From positions 1 through 64,000 of the forward strand of contig JADKGL010000001.1 of NCBI GenBank assembly GCA_016722295.1: 64,000 bases of DNA, in the 5' to 3' direction. The notes beneath the pieces are model-generated. The model made no database searches and was not told where the DNA came from. It was given only the letters and a program-made list of their open reading frames with translations. The translations under genes were made by a program, and so were the position numbers. The stretch comes from Saprospiraceae bacterium. Lineage in GTDB: Bacteria > Bacteroidota > Bacteroidia > Chitinophagales > Saprospiraceae. The first letter of the stretch is position 1, and every line of letters begins with the position of its first letter. Shown in pieces: positions 40,985-49,677 of this stretch.

Positions 40985-41748
40985 TAGTATTCTATTTCAT
41001 CAGACTTCCTGATTTTAATTAATGGAATAATCCACCCTGCTTTAAAATTTAACAAAACATCATTCCGAGAGCTGAGGCCATTATAAGGATTTGTATCGTA
41101 CTGAACATTCGCCAAAGATTTTCCCAATCCCCACATCGGTTCGACTCCAACATAAAAACAAATCCTATTTTTATTATCTAAATATTCATAACCTGTAAAG
41201 TTGCTAATTAAGATACCTCCAGTCCTGCGATCCAAACCTTTGATATATTCATCATTGAACTGTGGCAAGGATCGAGATTCATCAAGAATTTTTATAAAAT
41301 GCTTGAAATAACCCAAACCACACTTAATTCGAATTCCATGACGGGCTGAGCGTTGAGAGCCAAGAGGCACTATAGTTCCAAGCCACACTTGAGCTATATA
41401 AACTCTTTCTTTCAACTTTACTTCTGCTAGAAAGCCATCACTTCCTATCAACAATCCTTCATGTTGAGTGCGAAAGGCGGAAACAACATCTTCTTTGACA
41501 TTATTTCCAAATCCATAATGACCTGATAGACCTATAGCCCATTTTGTAGATTTGGGCTGAAAAATCAAGTCAGAACCAACAATAAGATGCTGTCCATATC
41601 TCGATTTGAGATCAGCCAGTGGCAGCCCGAATCCATAATTTATATCAATTCCGATAAAGGAAGCTATCGGTTTTTCTATTATTTCTTGAGCAAATAGCCG
41701 ACTAAAAAAAACTATTGCAAGAATGCTAACTAAAACTACTTTTTTCAT
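40984..41748 (-). CDS. Outer-membrane/secreted beta protein, first gene of the LPS operon
   Basis: 254 residues from MKKVVLVSILAIVFFSRLFAQ (ATG 41748; 41751 is an equal alternative; the TTG at 41760 is too close to the -7 box). A signal peptide is followed by alternating strands and Gly/aromatic residues (GIDINYGFGLPLADL..., WLGTIVPLGSQ..., ICFYVGVEPMWGLG, LNFKAGWIIPLIKIR), consistent with an outer-membrane barrel. Its stop and the waaA start overlap, suggesting a role in the envelope. Family not named. Confidence 0.7.
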   Translation of the reverse strand: MKKVVLVSILAIVFFSRLFAQEIIEKPIASFIGIDINYGFGLPLADLKSRYGQHLIVGSDLIFQPKSTKWAIGLSGHYGFGNNVKEDVVSAFRTQHEGLLIGSDGFLAEVKLKERVYIAQVWLGTIVPLGSQRSARHGIRIKCGLGYFKHFIKILDESRSLPQFNDEYIKGLDRRTGGILISNFTGYEYLDNKNRICFYVGVEPMWGLGKSLANVQYDTNPYNGLSSRNDVLLNFKAGWIIPLIKIRKSDEIEY

Positions 41749-41760
41749 CATTAGTGACAA

Positions 41761-41768
41761 CGAAGGTA
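41761..41768 (-). promoter_or_regulatory. -7 box of the LPS operon
   Basis: The minus strand reads TACCTTCG only about 10-13 bp before the start codons, leaving a nearly leaderless mRNA. Confidence 0.55.
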
Positions 41769-42036
41769 CAACAAGGTTTGCTGCTCATGTAATGAAAATA
41801 AGATTTAATTTTATCAACACATTATAATTATATTTAATATGTAACGTTGATTGTGAATTTTTTAGTTTGAGCCTTAGTGTCAGTCTATGATTTTTCTTCG
41901 AAATAAAAGACAAGGAGGTATTTTATCCTTTTTTTTAGCCAATTGGTACATTGAATGTCCCGCTTCATGTATTTGGAGTATATAAAAAGGGATAGTTATT
42001 AATTTTGTAGACGAAAACGACGAAAATATTTATTTC

Positions 42037-43419
42037 ATGACGAATTTAAAAATCAAAAATCCTTTCAATTTTAGTTTACTAGCTGTATTGTTTACTCTAA
42101 TCAATACTATTTCAGCTCAATCTAAGGTGGACCAAACCAAAGCTTATAAATGGCTGGATATAGCACTTGAAGTCACTGCCAATGACGTAGATAGAGTTGG
42201 TGCAAAACCGACCATCCAATCTAGACAATTAGGTATATTTACCAATGCGATGTATGATGCTTGGGCACCTTATGATGATGTAGCAGTGGCGAGTCGTACA
42301 GGTGGAACTTTGAGGAGACCTAAGAATGAGAGAACGAACCGAAATAAGGAGATTGCTATCGGTTATGCAGCTTATAGAATATTAGTTGATCTTTATCCAT
42401 TTGATTTAAAATATTTGGAATCAGAGTTTAGAAAGATGGGATTTGATCCAAATAATATGAGTATGGATCCAACAAAGCCGGAGGGAATAGGGAATCTATC
42501 TGCGAAAGCGCTTATTGAGTTCAGACATAATGATGGTGCGAATCAATTGGGTAATGAAATCGGAGGGCAAAATATACCATATTCTGATTATACCTGTTAC
42601 AAGGCAGTAAATACTTACAAGCGTGTCTTGGATCCAGACAGATGGCATCCACTTCCATTTGTAAATGAAAAAGGGGATACATTTTTGGTTGATTTCTTGA
42701 CACCGCAATGGTATCGAGTAAAACCTTTTGGATTGACAAGTTCAGCTCAATTCAGAGCTCCAGAATTTCCAAAAGTTGGCTCAGAGCAATTGAAAAAAGA
42801 AGTCGACGAAGTGATGGATTTTAATGCACATTTAGATCATACAAGAAAAGCTACTATCGAATTCATGAGAGATGGTCCAAGGTCGACTGGTCAAGCAGGA
42901 CATTGGTTACGTTTTGCACAGATGGTTTCAAATCGAGATCACAATAATTTAGATCGCGATGTCAAGATGTTTTTGCTGTTGGAGTTACAGCTATGGATAG
43001 ATATTCAAGGTTGGGGCGGACCTGACAAAGGAACAATAAAAATTCCAGCTGAAAGATGGCATCCATACTCTCCAGCAAACTTTGTTTCTCCTCCATTTCC
43101 AGCCTATGTTTCAGGACATAGTACGGTAAGTGGAGCTTGTGGTAAAATGTTAGAATTGTTTACAGGTAGTGATAAATTTGGTGTCACAGAGAATCGAATT
43201 TGTGGAATCATCACTGAGACTCCTGGTGATCCAGTTTCATTACCTTTAGAGACTTTTACCTCTACTGCGGACATGGCCGGAATATCTCGAGTATTAGGAG
43301 GATATCATGTTCAAGCAGATAATATTGCAGGATTGAAAATGGGAAGACAAGTTGCAGATTACTTATGGTCTGATGTGATTCAAGCCTATTTCAATGGAAC
43401 TTATAAAATAAATCAATAA
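42037..43419 (+). CDS. Vanadium-haloperoxidase/PAP2-like secreted protein
   Basis: 460 residues with a signal peptide (LLAVLFTLINTISAQ). It keeps the vanadate/phosphate pocket motifs: AYVSGHSTVSGA (the S-G-H motif) and SRVLGGYHVQAD, an exact SR-x5-H-x3-D. Arg and Lys come from the IKIPAERWHPYSP region. Such enzymes act as bromoperoxidases or as acid phosphatases; which cannot be told. It would act in the periplasm or outside. TAATTTTG at 42000-42007 could be its -7 box. It is convergent with the barrel gene, with 8 bp between stops. Confidence 0.85.
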   Translation: MTNLKIKNPFNFSLLAVLFTLINTISAQSKVDQTKAYKWLDIALEVTANDVDRVGAKPTIQSRQLGIFTNAMYDAWAPYDDVAVASRTGGTLRRPKNERTNRNKEIAIGYAAYRILVDLYPFDLKYLESEFRKMGFDPNNMSMDPTKPEGIGNLSAKALIEFRHNDGANQLGNEIGGQNIPYSDYTCYKAVNTYKRVLDPDRWHPLPFVNEKGDTFLVDFLTPQWYRVKPFGLTSSAQFRAPEFPKVGSEQLKKEVDEVMDFNAHLDHTRKATIEFMRDGPRSTGQAGHWLRFAQMVSNRDHNNLDRDVKMFLLLELQLWIDIQGWGGPDKGTIKIPAERWHPYSPANFVSPPFPAYVSGHSTVSGACGKMLELFTGSDKFGVTENRICGIITETPGDPVSLPLETFTSTADMAGISRVLGGYHVQADNIAGLKMGRQVADYLWSDVIQAYFNGTYKINQ

Positions 43420-43427
43420 GAATACTA

Positions 43428-44475
43428 TCATATTCTTATAGTGAGATTCGTGGTTAAAGAGAAATTGTCTTTCTTCGAGAAGGAAAATATTGCATCATCG
43501 GCATGCAATATTTTTCCTTCTAATCTGAGTTGAATTTTATCATTGATTTGTCGATCTATATTTGTGGAGAATCCTAAGATTTTACCTGAAGTAATAAATA
43601 GATGATCGCGGTCATTATATTGCTCCGCTCTACATGCAATTCTTGTTTTATTATTTGCAATATATCTTAAAATGAGCACAGGTGAATTCCAACTATCTGT
43701 ATTATGGTAATTGCTTTTTTCCAATCCAAAATCAAGACCAGCAAGGATTCCAAAACTTTTTATTGATATCATATTGGACATATAAATTATGAAAAAATCT
43801 CCAAGAATCTAGACTATCAACTTGATCTGAGCCAATGAAATTGCTGTAATTAAAGGTGAATTTTGAAGTTGGTTTTAGATTAACTTGTACACCAAATGAA
43901 GGTCTTTGAATACCATCTGGTCTTTGGATTTTTTGCCATCCATTTAAAGCAAGTAGTGCAATATTCAAATCTTCTTTTTTATTGGTATAACTTAGCTTAA
44001 CTCCTGTCTCATAATAGGGTGAATTCTCAGCTAATAAGCTTCTAGTCAATGTCCAACAATCAGCACTGATTGCGCTTTCAAAACCTATATGGGAAGGCAT
44101 GATCCCAGCATCGAGCCAAAGACTTTTAGATTTGGAGAGTTTCACGCCTATATTGGCTTCATAAATGAGTTTTGCCCAAGAGGGTTCTGCGGATAAATTG
44201 TATTGCGCATAGTTGCCAAACATGATACCGAGATTCGCCCTAGTATTGATTGAATTATAATTTGATTTAAGCAAGATGAGATTGGCGTTGATTTCGTTAT
44301 GCCTTTTGTGATTATACAAAAAACTACTCTTCTCATGATTCTCAGGTTTCGAAAAATCATAACTATAATACAGTTCGCCATATCCACTAAAACTTAATTT
44401 AGAACTAGAATCGATCTGTGCGGAGCATAAAATATAACTACTACTGCAGATTATAATGAATAAATTTCTTAACAT
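43428..44475 (-). CDS. Outer-membrane beta-barrel (OmpL/porin-2-like), one frameshift
   Basis: Two frames (44475-43732 and 43781-43428) join when one A is added in the run at 43757-43761, giving QYDINKKSFGILAGLDFGLEKS. The whole protein is then about 348 residues. The signal peptide LFIIICSSSYILCSA precedes IDSSSKLSFSGYGELYYSYDF, the typical N-terminus of OmpL-type porin-2 proteins. Strands follow (LGIMFGNYAQYNL, WLDAGIMPSHIGFESAISAD, FTFNYSNFIGSDQ) to a terminal TTNLTIRI. Single homopolymer break, probably a sequencing error. Confidence 0.8.
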
Positions 44476-44842
44476 GTGATTGTTTTAAAATCTAGAAATG
44501 GAGTAAAATTCTATTCCATTTATTATAAGTTCCAAATATATAATTTTTAAATGATCTTAAAATTATTAGTATGGAGATAGTGCAATCCTTACTATTATTT
44601 CATAAAATGTGGATGATTTAATTGTCCAATCCATCTGAATATACCCTGCGCTTTATTTTAAGGAACCATAGTTTTTATCAAAAAAAAGAAATTGTAGAAT
44701 TTTATATTAAATTAAATTAATATATATTAACTATTGTTCTTCAAACAAATATATAAATATAATTTTTTTCAATAATTATTAGTTTTATATATTGTATATT
44801 GATTATCAGAACTATTATAGATTTTATATCTTTGCATACGAT
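44476..44842 (+). promoter_or_regulatory. Intergenic region with promoter of the exopolysaccharide operon
   Basis: About 367 bp, very AT-rich and without a gene. The -7 box TATCTTTG at 44827-44834 is 9 bp before the ATG at 44843, which rejects the in-frame ATG at 44792 and makes the mRNA nearly leaderless. Nothing else recognised. Confidence 0.6.
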
Positions 44843-45781
44843 ATGGACAAAAAACGTGTATTAGTCACTGGCGCAGCAGGATTTATTGGATCTCATCTAT
44901 GTGATCGATTTATAAAAGAGGGCTATGAAGTCATTGGGATGGATAATCTCTTGACTGGAAATATTGCCAACATTGAACATTTGTTTGGTCTGAAAGAATT
45001 TTCTTTTGCTCATCATGACGTAAGTAAATTTGTGCATGTTCCAGGAAGGCTAGACTATATTTTGCATTTTGCCTCTCCAGCCTCACCAATTGATTATCTG
45101 AAAATGCCGATCCAGACTTTGAAAGTAGGATCATTGGGAACACATAATTTATTGGGATTAGCAAAGGAGAAGAAAGCGCGATTGCTCATTGCTTCGACAA
45201 GTGAAGTTTATGGGGATCCATTAGAACATCCACAAAAAGAAACATATTGGGGTAATGTCAATCCTATTGGTCCTCGCGGCGTGTATGATGAAGCGAAGCG
45301 ATTTCAAGAAGCGATCACGATGGCTTATCATCGCTACCACGGATTGGAGACAAGGATTGTGAGGATATTTAATACTTATGGACCTCGAATGCGCATGGAG
45401 GATGGAAGAGTTTTACCAGCTTTTTTTTCTCAGGCAATTCGTGGTGAAAAACTGAGCATTTTTGGAGATGGCACACAGACAAGATCTTTCTGTTATGTCG
45501 ATGATCTTGTAGAAGGAATCTATAGATTATTGTTAAGTGATTATGCACTACCTGTGAATCTAGGTAATCCTCAAGAAATCACGATGTTGGACTTTGCTAA
45601 AGAAATAATTGCTTTGGTGAATAATCCAAAAGCAGAAATTTCGTTTCATCCTCTCCCAGTTGATGATCCAAAGCAAAGAAGACCTGATATCACATTAGCT
45701 AATGAAATATTAAAATGGTCTCATTCCTTCGATCGAGCAAAAGGACTGGCTATAACTTATGAATATTTTAAAAAATTGTAA
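44843..45781 (+). CDS. UDP-glucuronate decarboxylase (UDP-xylose synthase)
   Basis: 312 residues, extended SDR fold. Motifs: VTGAAGFIGSHLCDRF (NAD site), HFASPASPIDYL, STSEVYGDP, and YWGNVNPIGPRGVYDEAKR with the catalytic Tyr-x3-Lys (YDEAK), the hallmark of UXS enzymes. DDPKQRRPDIT is also typical. Converts UDP-glucuronate to UDP-xylose for extracellular polysaccharide. First gene of a three-gene operon (gaps of 6 and 9 bp) with rfbB and the SLBB export protein. Confidence 0.9.
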   Translation: MDKKRVLVTGAAGFIGSHLCDRFIKEGYEVIGMDNLLTGNIANIEHLFGLKEFSFAHHDVSKFVHVPGRLDYILHFASPASPIDYLKMPIQTLKVGSLGTHNLLGLAKEKKARLLIASTSEVYGDPLEHPQKETYWGNVNPIGPRGVYDEAKRFQEAITMAYHRYHGLETRIVRIFNTYGPRMRMEDGRVLPAFFSQAIRGEKLSIFGDGTQTRSFCYVDDLVEGIYRLLLSDYALPVNLGNPQEITMLDFAKEIIALVNNPKAEISFHPLPVDDPKQRRPDITLANEILKWSHSFDRAKGLAITYEYFKKL

Positions 45782-45787
45782 AAGTCG

Positions 45788-46855
45788 ATGAGTGAACAAG
45801 TATTTAGTAAGCGAATATTAATCACAGGTGGAGCTGGATTCATTGGTTCTCATGTGGTAAAACAATTTGTAAAGAAGTATCCAAATTATCTTATATTGAA
45901 TTTGGATAAATTGACCTATGCAGGAAATCTAGGGAATCTTCACGATGTAGAAGATGCCGAAAATTACAAATTCATAAAGGCAGATATTGTCAATAGTGAA
46001 GAAATCAATGCAATATTTCAAAATGAAAAAATAACGGATGTCATTCATCTTGCTGCAGAGTCACATGTAGATCGCAGTATCACAAATCCAACAGAATTTG
46101 TGATGACCAATGTCTTGGGAACGATCAATTTATTATTGGCAGCCAAGCAATTCTGGCCAAAAAATCAAGGCAATAGATTCTATCACGTAAGTACTGATGA
46201 AGTTTATGGTTCATTGGGAGATACTGGTCATTTTGTTGAAACAACAGCTTATGATCCTCGTTCGCCCTATTCTGCATCCAAGGCATCATCAGATCATTTT
46301 GTTCGGGCATTTTCTCATACCTATCATTTAGAAACGGTCATATCCAATTGTTCCAATAATTATGGACCATATCAATTTCCAGAAAAATTGATTCCATTAA
46401 TGATCAATAATATTATACACAACAAAGCACTTCCAGTTTATGGTGCAGGTCTTAATGTAAGAGATTGGCTTTGGGTGGGTGATCATGTGAATGCAATAGA
46501 TCTTATTTTTCATAAAGGAAAAAATGGAGAGACATATAATATCGGCGGAGATTGCGAAATGAAAAACATTGATCTCGTTCATTTGCTTTGCAACATCCTC
46601 GATCGAAAATTGAATCGAGAACAAGGAAGTTCTGCAAAATTAATTCACTATGTCACAGATCGTCCAGGTCACGATATGAGATATGCTATTGATGCATCCA
46701 AAATAAAAGCGGATTTGTCTTGGTCACCAAGTTATAGAGTAGAACAAGGCATGGAAGCTACAGTAGATTGGTATCTTGAGAATGAAAATTGGTTAAAAAA
46801 TGTGACTTCAGGAGAATATCAGTCTTATTATGACAAACATTATTTACAAAAATAG
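45788..46855 (+). CDS. rfbB: dTDP-glucose 4,6-dehydratase
   Basis: 355 residues, extended SDR. ITGGAGFIGSHVV (NAD site), HLAAESHVDRSI, VSTDEVYGSLGDTG, and YSASKASSDH with catalytic Tyr-x3-Lys. NNYGPYQFPEKLIPLMI and VRDWLWVGDH are RfbB hallmarks. Second step of the dTDP-rhamnose pathway; the partner enzymes rfbA/C/D are not in the window. Middle gene of the exopolysaccharide operon. Confidence 0.95.
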   Translation: MSEQVFSKRILITGGAGFIGSHVVKQFVKKYPNYLILNLDKLTYAGNLGNLHDVEDAENYKFIKADIVNSEEINAIFQNEKITDVIHLAAESHVDRSITNPTEFVMTNVLGTINLLLAAKQFWPKNQGNRFYHVSTDEVYGSLGDTGHFVETTAYDPRSPYSASKASSDHFVRAFSHTYHLETVISNCSNNYGPYQFPEKLIPLMINNIIHNKALPVYGAGLNVRDWLWVGDHVNAIDLIFHKGKNGETYNIGGDCEMKNIDLVHLLCNILDRKLNREQGSSAKLIHYVTDRPGHDMRYAIDASKIKADLSWSPSYRVEQGMEATVDWYLENENWLKNVTSGEYQSYYDKHYLQK

Positions 46856-46864
46856 AATCGTAGA

Positions 46865-49624
46865 ATGTTTAATTTTAAAATTTATCTTCAAATATTATTT
46901 TTAGCCTTACTATATGGCAATTCTGCACAAGTTATTGCTCAACAAAAGCAAATAGTTGAACAACAGGCGCGTAATGAGTTGGATAAAAGAGGGATTTCAG
47001 AAGATGAACTTAAAGCAAAACTTGCAGAGAAGGGCATAAATTTGGATGACTTAAAGTCAATGTCTCCAGAACAAGCATTGCAAATGCAAAGCACGATTGA
47101 AGCAGCGATTAAAGAAATTGAAGCGGAGAAAGCATCATCAAATACAAAAGGAAATGCTGCTGCCAATTCAAACAAATCAATTAAAGTAACGAATTCTAAA
47201 ATAGAAAATGCAAAAGAGAATAAACCAATAGATGCAAAACTTGGAGGTGTAGAAAAAGATCCGGTACTTGAAGAAGGTAAAGAACCAGTAGTAACAGAAC
47301 CAACTGCCATTTGGGGACAAAATATATTTCGTAATAAGAGTCTTGCATTGTTCAGACAGACCAATGATATTAAACCACCAGATTCTTATATTCTTGGTAT
47401 AGGTGATCAAGTTACCGTTGCTATCTGGGGAATGTCTCAATTGAATGAGACTTATGAAATCAATGCCGATGGATATATTGCACCAGATAGAATGCCGCGC
47501 ATTTTTCTTAAAGGAGTAACTATTGGTAAAGCGAAACCAATGTTAAAAAATTATTTCAAAAGATTCTATAGATTTGGAGATAATGATTTTCAAGTTTCAT
47601 TAAATTATTCAAGAAATATTAATGTAAATATATTCGGTGAAGTATATCAATATGGAGGTTTCACCATTCCTGCGATCAATACTGCATTCAATGCACTTAT
47701 AGCAGCAGGAGGACCTACCAACATAGGATCTGTTCGTAAAGTAAAATTAATTCGAAATGGTGTAGAGCGTAGGATAGATGTCTATAAGTTTATGGCAAAT
47801 CCTACTATTGATCAAGATTTTTATTTAGAAAATAATGATGTAATTCAAGTTCCAGTTGCTGAACTCACGGTAACAATTGCAGGTGCCATTAATAGACCAT
47901 TTCAGTATGAATTAATCGAAACCGAAGGTCTCAAGAAATTGATCGAATATGCAGGTGGATTAACACCGGATGCTATTCAGAAAACAGTACAAGTGGAACG
48001 ATTCCAGAATGATAAACGAATTTCTCTAGATGTACCCTATTCAGATTTAATTTCCAAAGGTGGAGATTTCAAATTGGAAAAAGGAGATATCGTCACAATA
48101 TACCGCGTTAAGACTTCTTCCGAAAATTTTGTTTTTGTAAAAGGTGAAGTGAGAGCAGAAGCCAATTTTCAATACAATGAAACGATGAGAATCTCAGACC
48201 TCGTCAAAAAAGTACAATTCACTGAAAATTCAAATTTAAAAAATGCATTTATCATACGCACCAATCCCGATAATACTGTTGGATTATTGCGTGTCAATGT
48301 AGAAAAAATATTACAAGGAGATTTGTCTGAAAATTTATTATTACAGCCAAAAGATGAATTGAAGATTTATCGTTTAGAATATTTCACAAACAAATCTTAC
48401 ATCAATGTAATAGGTGCAGTAAAGAATCCAAATAAATTTGATTATGATGCAGATAAAAATATGCGCATCAAAGATATCGTGACCTATTGTGGAGGATTGC
48501 GACCTGAAGCATGGATGTATGCATACTTGTTTAGAAAAAAACCAGGTATCAATAATGAAGTAAATGTAGTTCGTGTAAATATCGTCGATGCAATGACCAA
48601 AGTAGGCTCTGATCAGAATTTAGCTTTGGAAGCATTTGATAGTTTGGTAGTAGTATCAGAAGGTGATTTTACTGAAGCTATGCAAATAGAAATTTTAGGA
48701 GCTGTACAAAAGCCTGGCAAATTCCAGTATAGTAAAGGGCTTACAGTCAAAGATGCAATTTCACTTTCCGGAGGATTTAATTATTCTGCATCTTCCAATC
48801 GAATAGAAATTTTTAGAATCATCATTAAAGACAATCAACCAACACAAACTATTGTTAAAGCAATAAATATATCGAAAGCGTTAAACGAATTTGATGCTAC
48901 ATCAAATTATCAGATCGAACCATTTGATATCATCGTTGTGCGCAATCAACCAGAATTTGAATTTCAAAAAATAGTCAATCTTTCTGGCGAAATTAAATAC
49001 CCAGGACCCTATGCATTAATTTCTTCGAATGAAACAATAGCTGACCTCATCGAGAGAGCTGGAGGACTTAGTGCAGAAGCTTTTGCTGCCGGTGCTACTT
49101 TGAATCGTAACCAAGATAATATCGGCTTTGTAGTTTTAGATTTGCCTCAAGCCTTACAACGAAAAAATTCAAGGTATAATTTTATCTTAAAAGAAGGTGA
49201 TGATATTTTCATTCCCAAACAAAAAGATCTTGTAAGTATCAGTGGCGCTACCAATGCGGCAGATTTGTATCCAAATAAATTAATTGCATCAAACAATACG
49301 ATTAATGTTGCATATTATGAGCGCAAAAATGCGATTTTTTATATTGATAAATATGCTGCTGGTTTAAGTAAAAATGCAGATCGCAATAAAATAACAGTCG
49401 AGCATCCAAACGGTAAAATATCTCGTACAAAACATTACCTCTTTTTTAAAATTTATCCAAAAGTAACCAAAGGATCGGTTGTAAATGTAGGCTACAAAGA
49501 AGTAAAAACAGCAAAGCAAAAGAAAGAAGGTAAAGAAGTAGATTGGGAGAAAATCGTGTCAAGTTCATTAGCTCAAATTACAGCTGTACTATCACTTTAT
49601 TTATTGATTGATAGAATTGATTGA
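46865..49624 (+). CDS. Wza-like polysaccharide export protein with SLBB repeats
   Basis: 919 residues. A signal peptide (LQILFLALLYGNSAQVIAQ) is followed by a charged helical region (about 25-130). The poly-export domain starts DSYILGIGDQVTVAIWGMSQLNETYEI, and about six to seven SLBB domains follow (for example VNIFGEVYQYGGFTIPA, VTIAGAINRPFQYEL, INVIGAVKNPNKFDYD, IEILGAVQKPGKFQYS, VNLSGEIKYPGPYALI). A C-terminal hydrophobic helix (SLAQITAVLSLYLLIDRI) replaces the Wza outer-membrane helix. It is probably the outer-membrane exporter of the polysaccharide made from the UDP-xylose and dTDP sugars. No Wzc, Wzy or glycosyltransferase follows in the window. Confidence 0.9.
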   Translation: MFNFKIYLQILFLALLYGNSAQVIAQQKQIVEQQARNELDKRGISEDELKAKLAEKGINLDDLKSMSPEQALQMQSTIEAAIKEIEAEKASSNTKGNAAANSNKSIKVTNSKIENAKENKPIDAKLGGVEKDPVLEEGKEPVVTEPTAIWGQNIFRNKSLALFRQTNDIKPPDSYILGIGDQVTVAIWGMSQLNETYEINADGYIAPDRMPRIFLKGVTIGKAKPMLKNYFKRFYRFGDNDFQVSLNYSRNINVNIFGEVYQYGGFTIPAINTAFNALIAAGGPTNIGSVRKVKLIRNGVERRIDVYKFMANPTIDQDFYLENNDVIQVPVAELTVTIAGAINRPFQYELIETEGLKKLIEYAGGLTPDAIQKTVQVERFQNDKRISLDVPYSDLISKGGDFKLEKGDIVTIYRVKTSSENFVFVKGEVRAEANFQYNETMRISDLVKKVQFTENSNLKNAFIIRTNPDNTVGLLRVNVEKILQGDLSENLLLQPKDELKIYRLEYFTNKSYINVIGAVKNPNKFDYDADKNMRIKDIVTYCGGLRPEAWMYAYLFRKKPGINNEVNVVRVNIVDAMTKVGSDQNLALEAFDSLVVVSEGDFTEAMQIEILGAVQKPGKFQYSKGLTVKDAISLSGGFNYSASSNRIEIFRIIIKDNQPTQTIVKAINISKALNEFDATSNYQIEPFDIIVVRNQPEFEFQKIVNLSGEIKYPGPYALISSNETIADLIERAGGLSAEAFAAGATLNRNQDNIGFVVLDLPQALQRKNSRYNFILKEGDDIFIPKQKDLVSISGATNAADLYPNKLIASNNTINVAYYERKNAIFYIDKYAAGLSKNADRNKITVEHPNGKISRTKHYLFFKIYPKVTKGSVVNVGYKEVKTAKQKKEGKEVDWEKIVSSSLAQITAVLSLYLLIDRID

Positions 49625-49677
49625 TATAGTAACAATCGCAATAAGTAATACAAGAAATTGTTATAGTGAACTTGTTA

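Noticed and set aside
44792..44842. N-terminal extension of the UDP-xylose synthase
   Set aside because: The TATCTTTG -7 box lies inside it, so it cannot be translated from that promoter.
46939..47364. 141-codon minus-strand frame in the SLBB gene
   Set aside because: An antisense shadow with Ser/Phe-rich low complexity; the plus-strand protein is certain.
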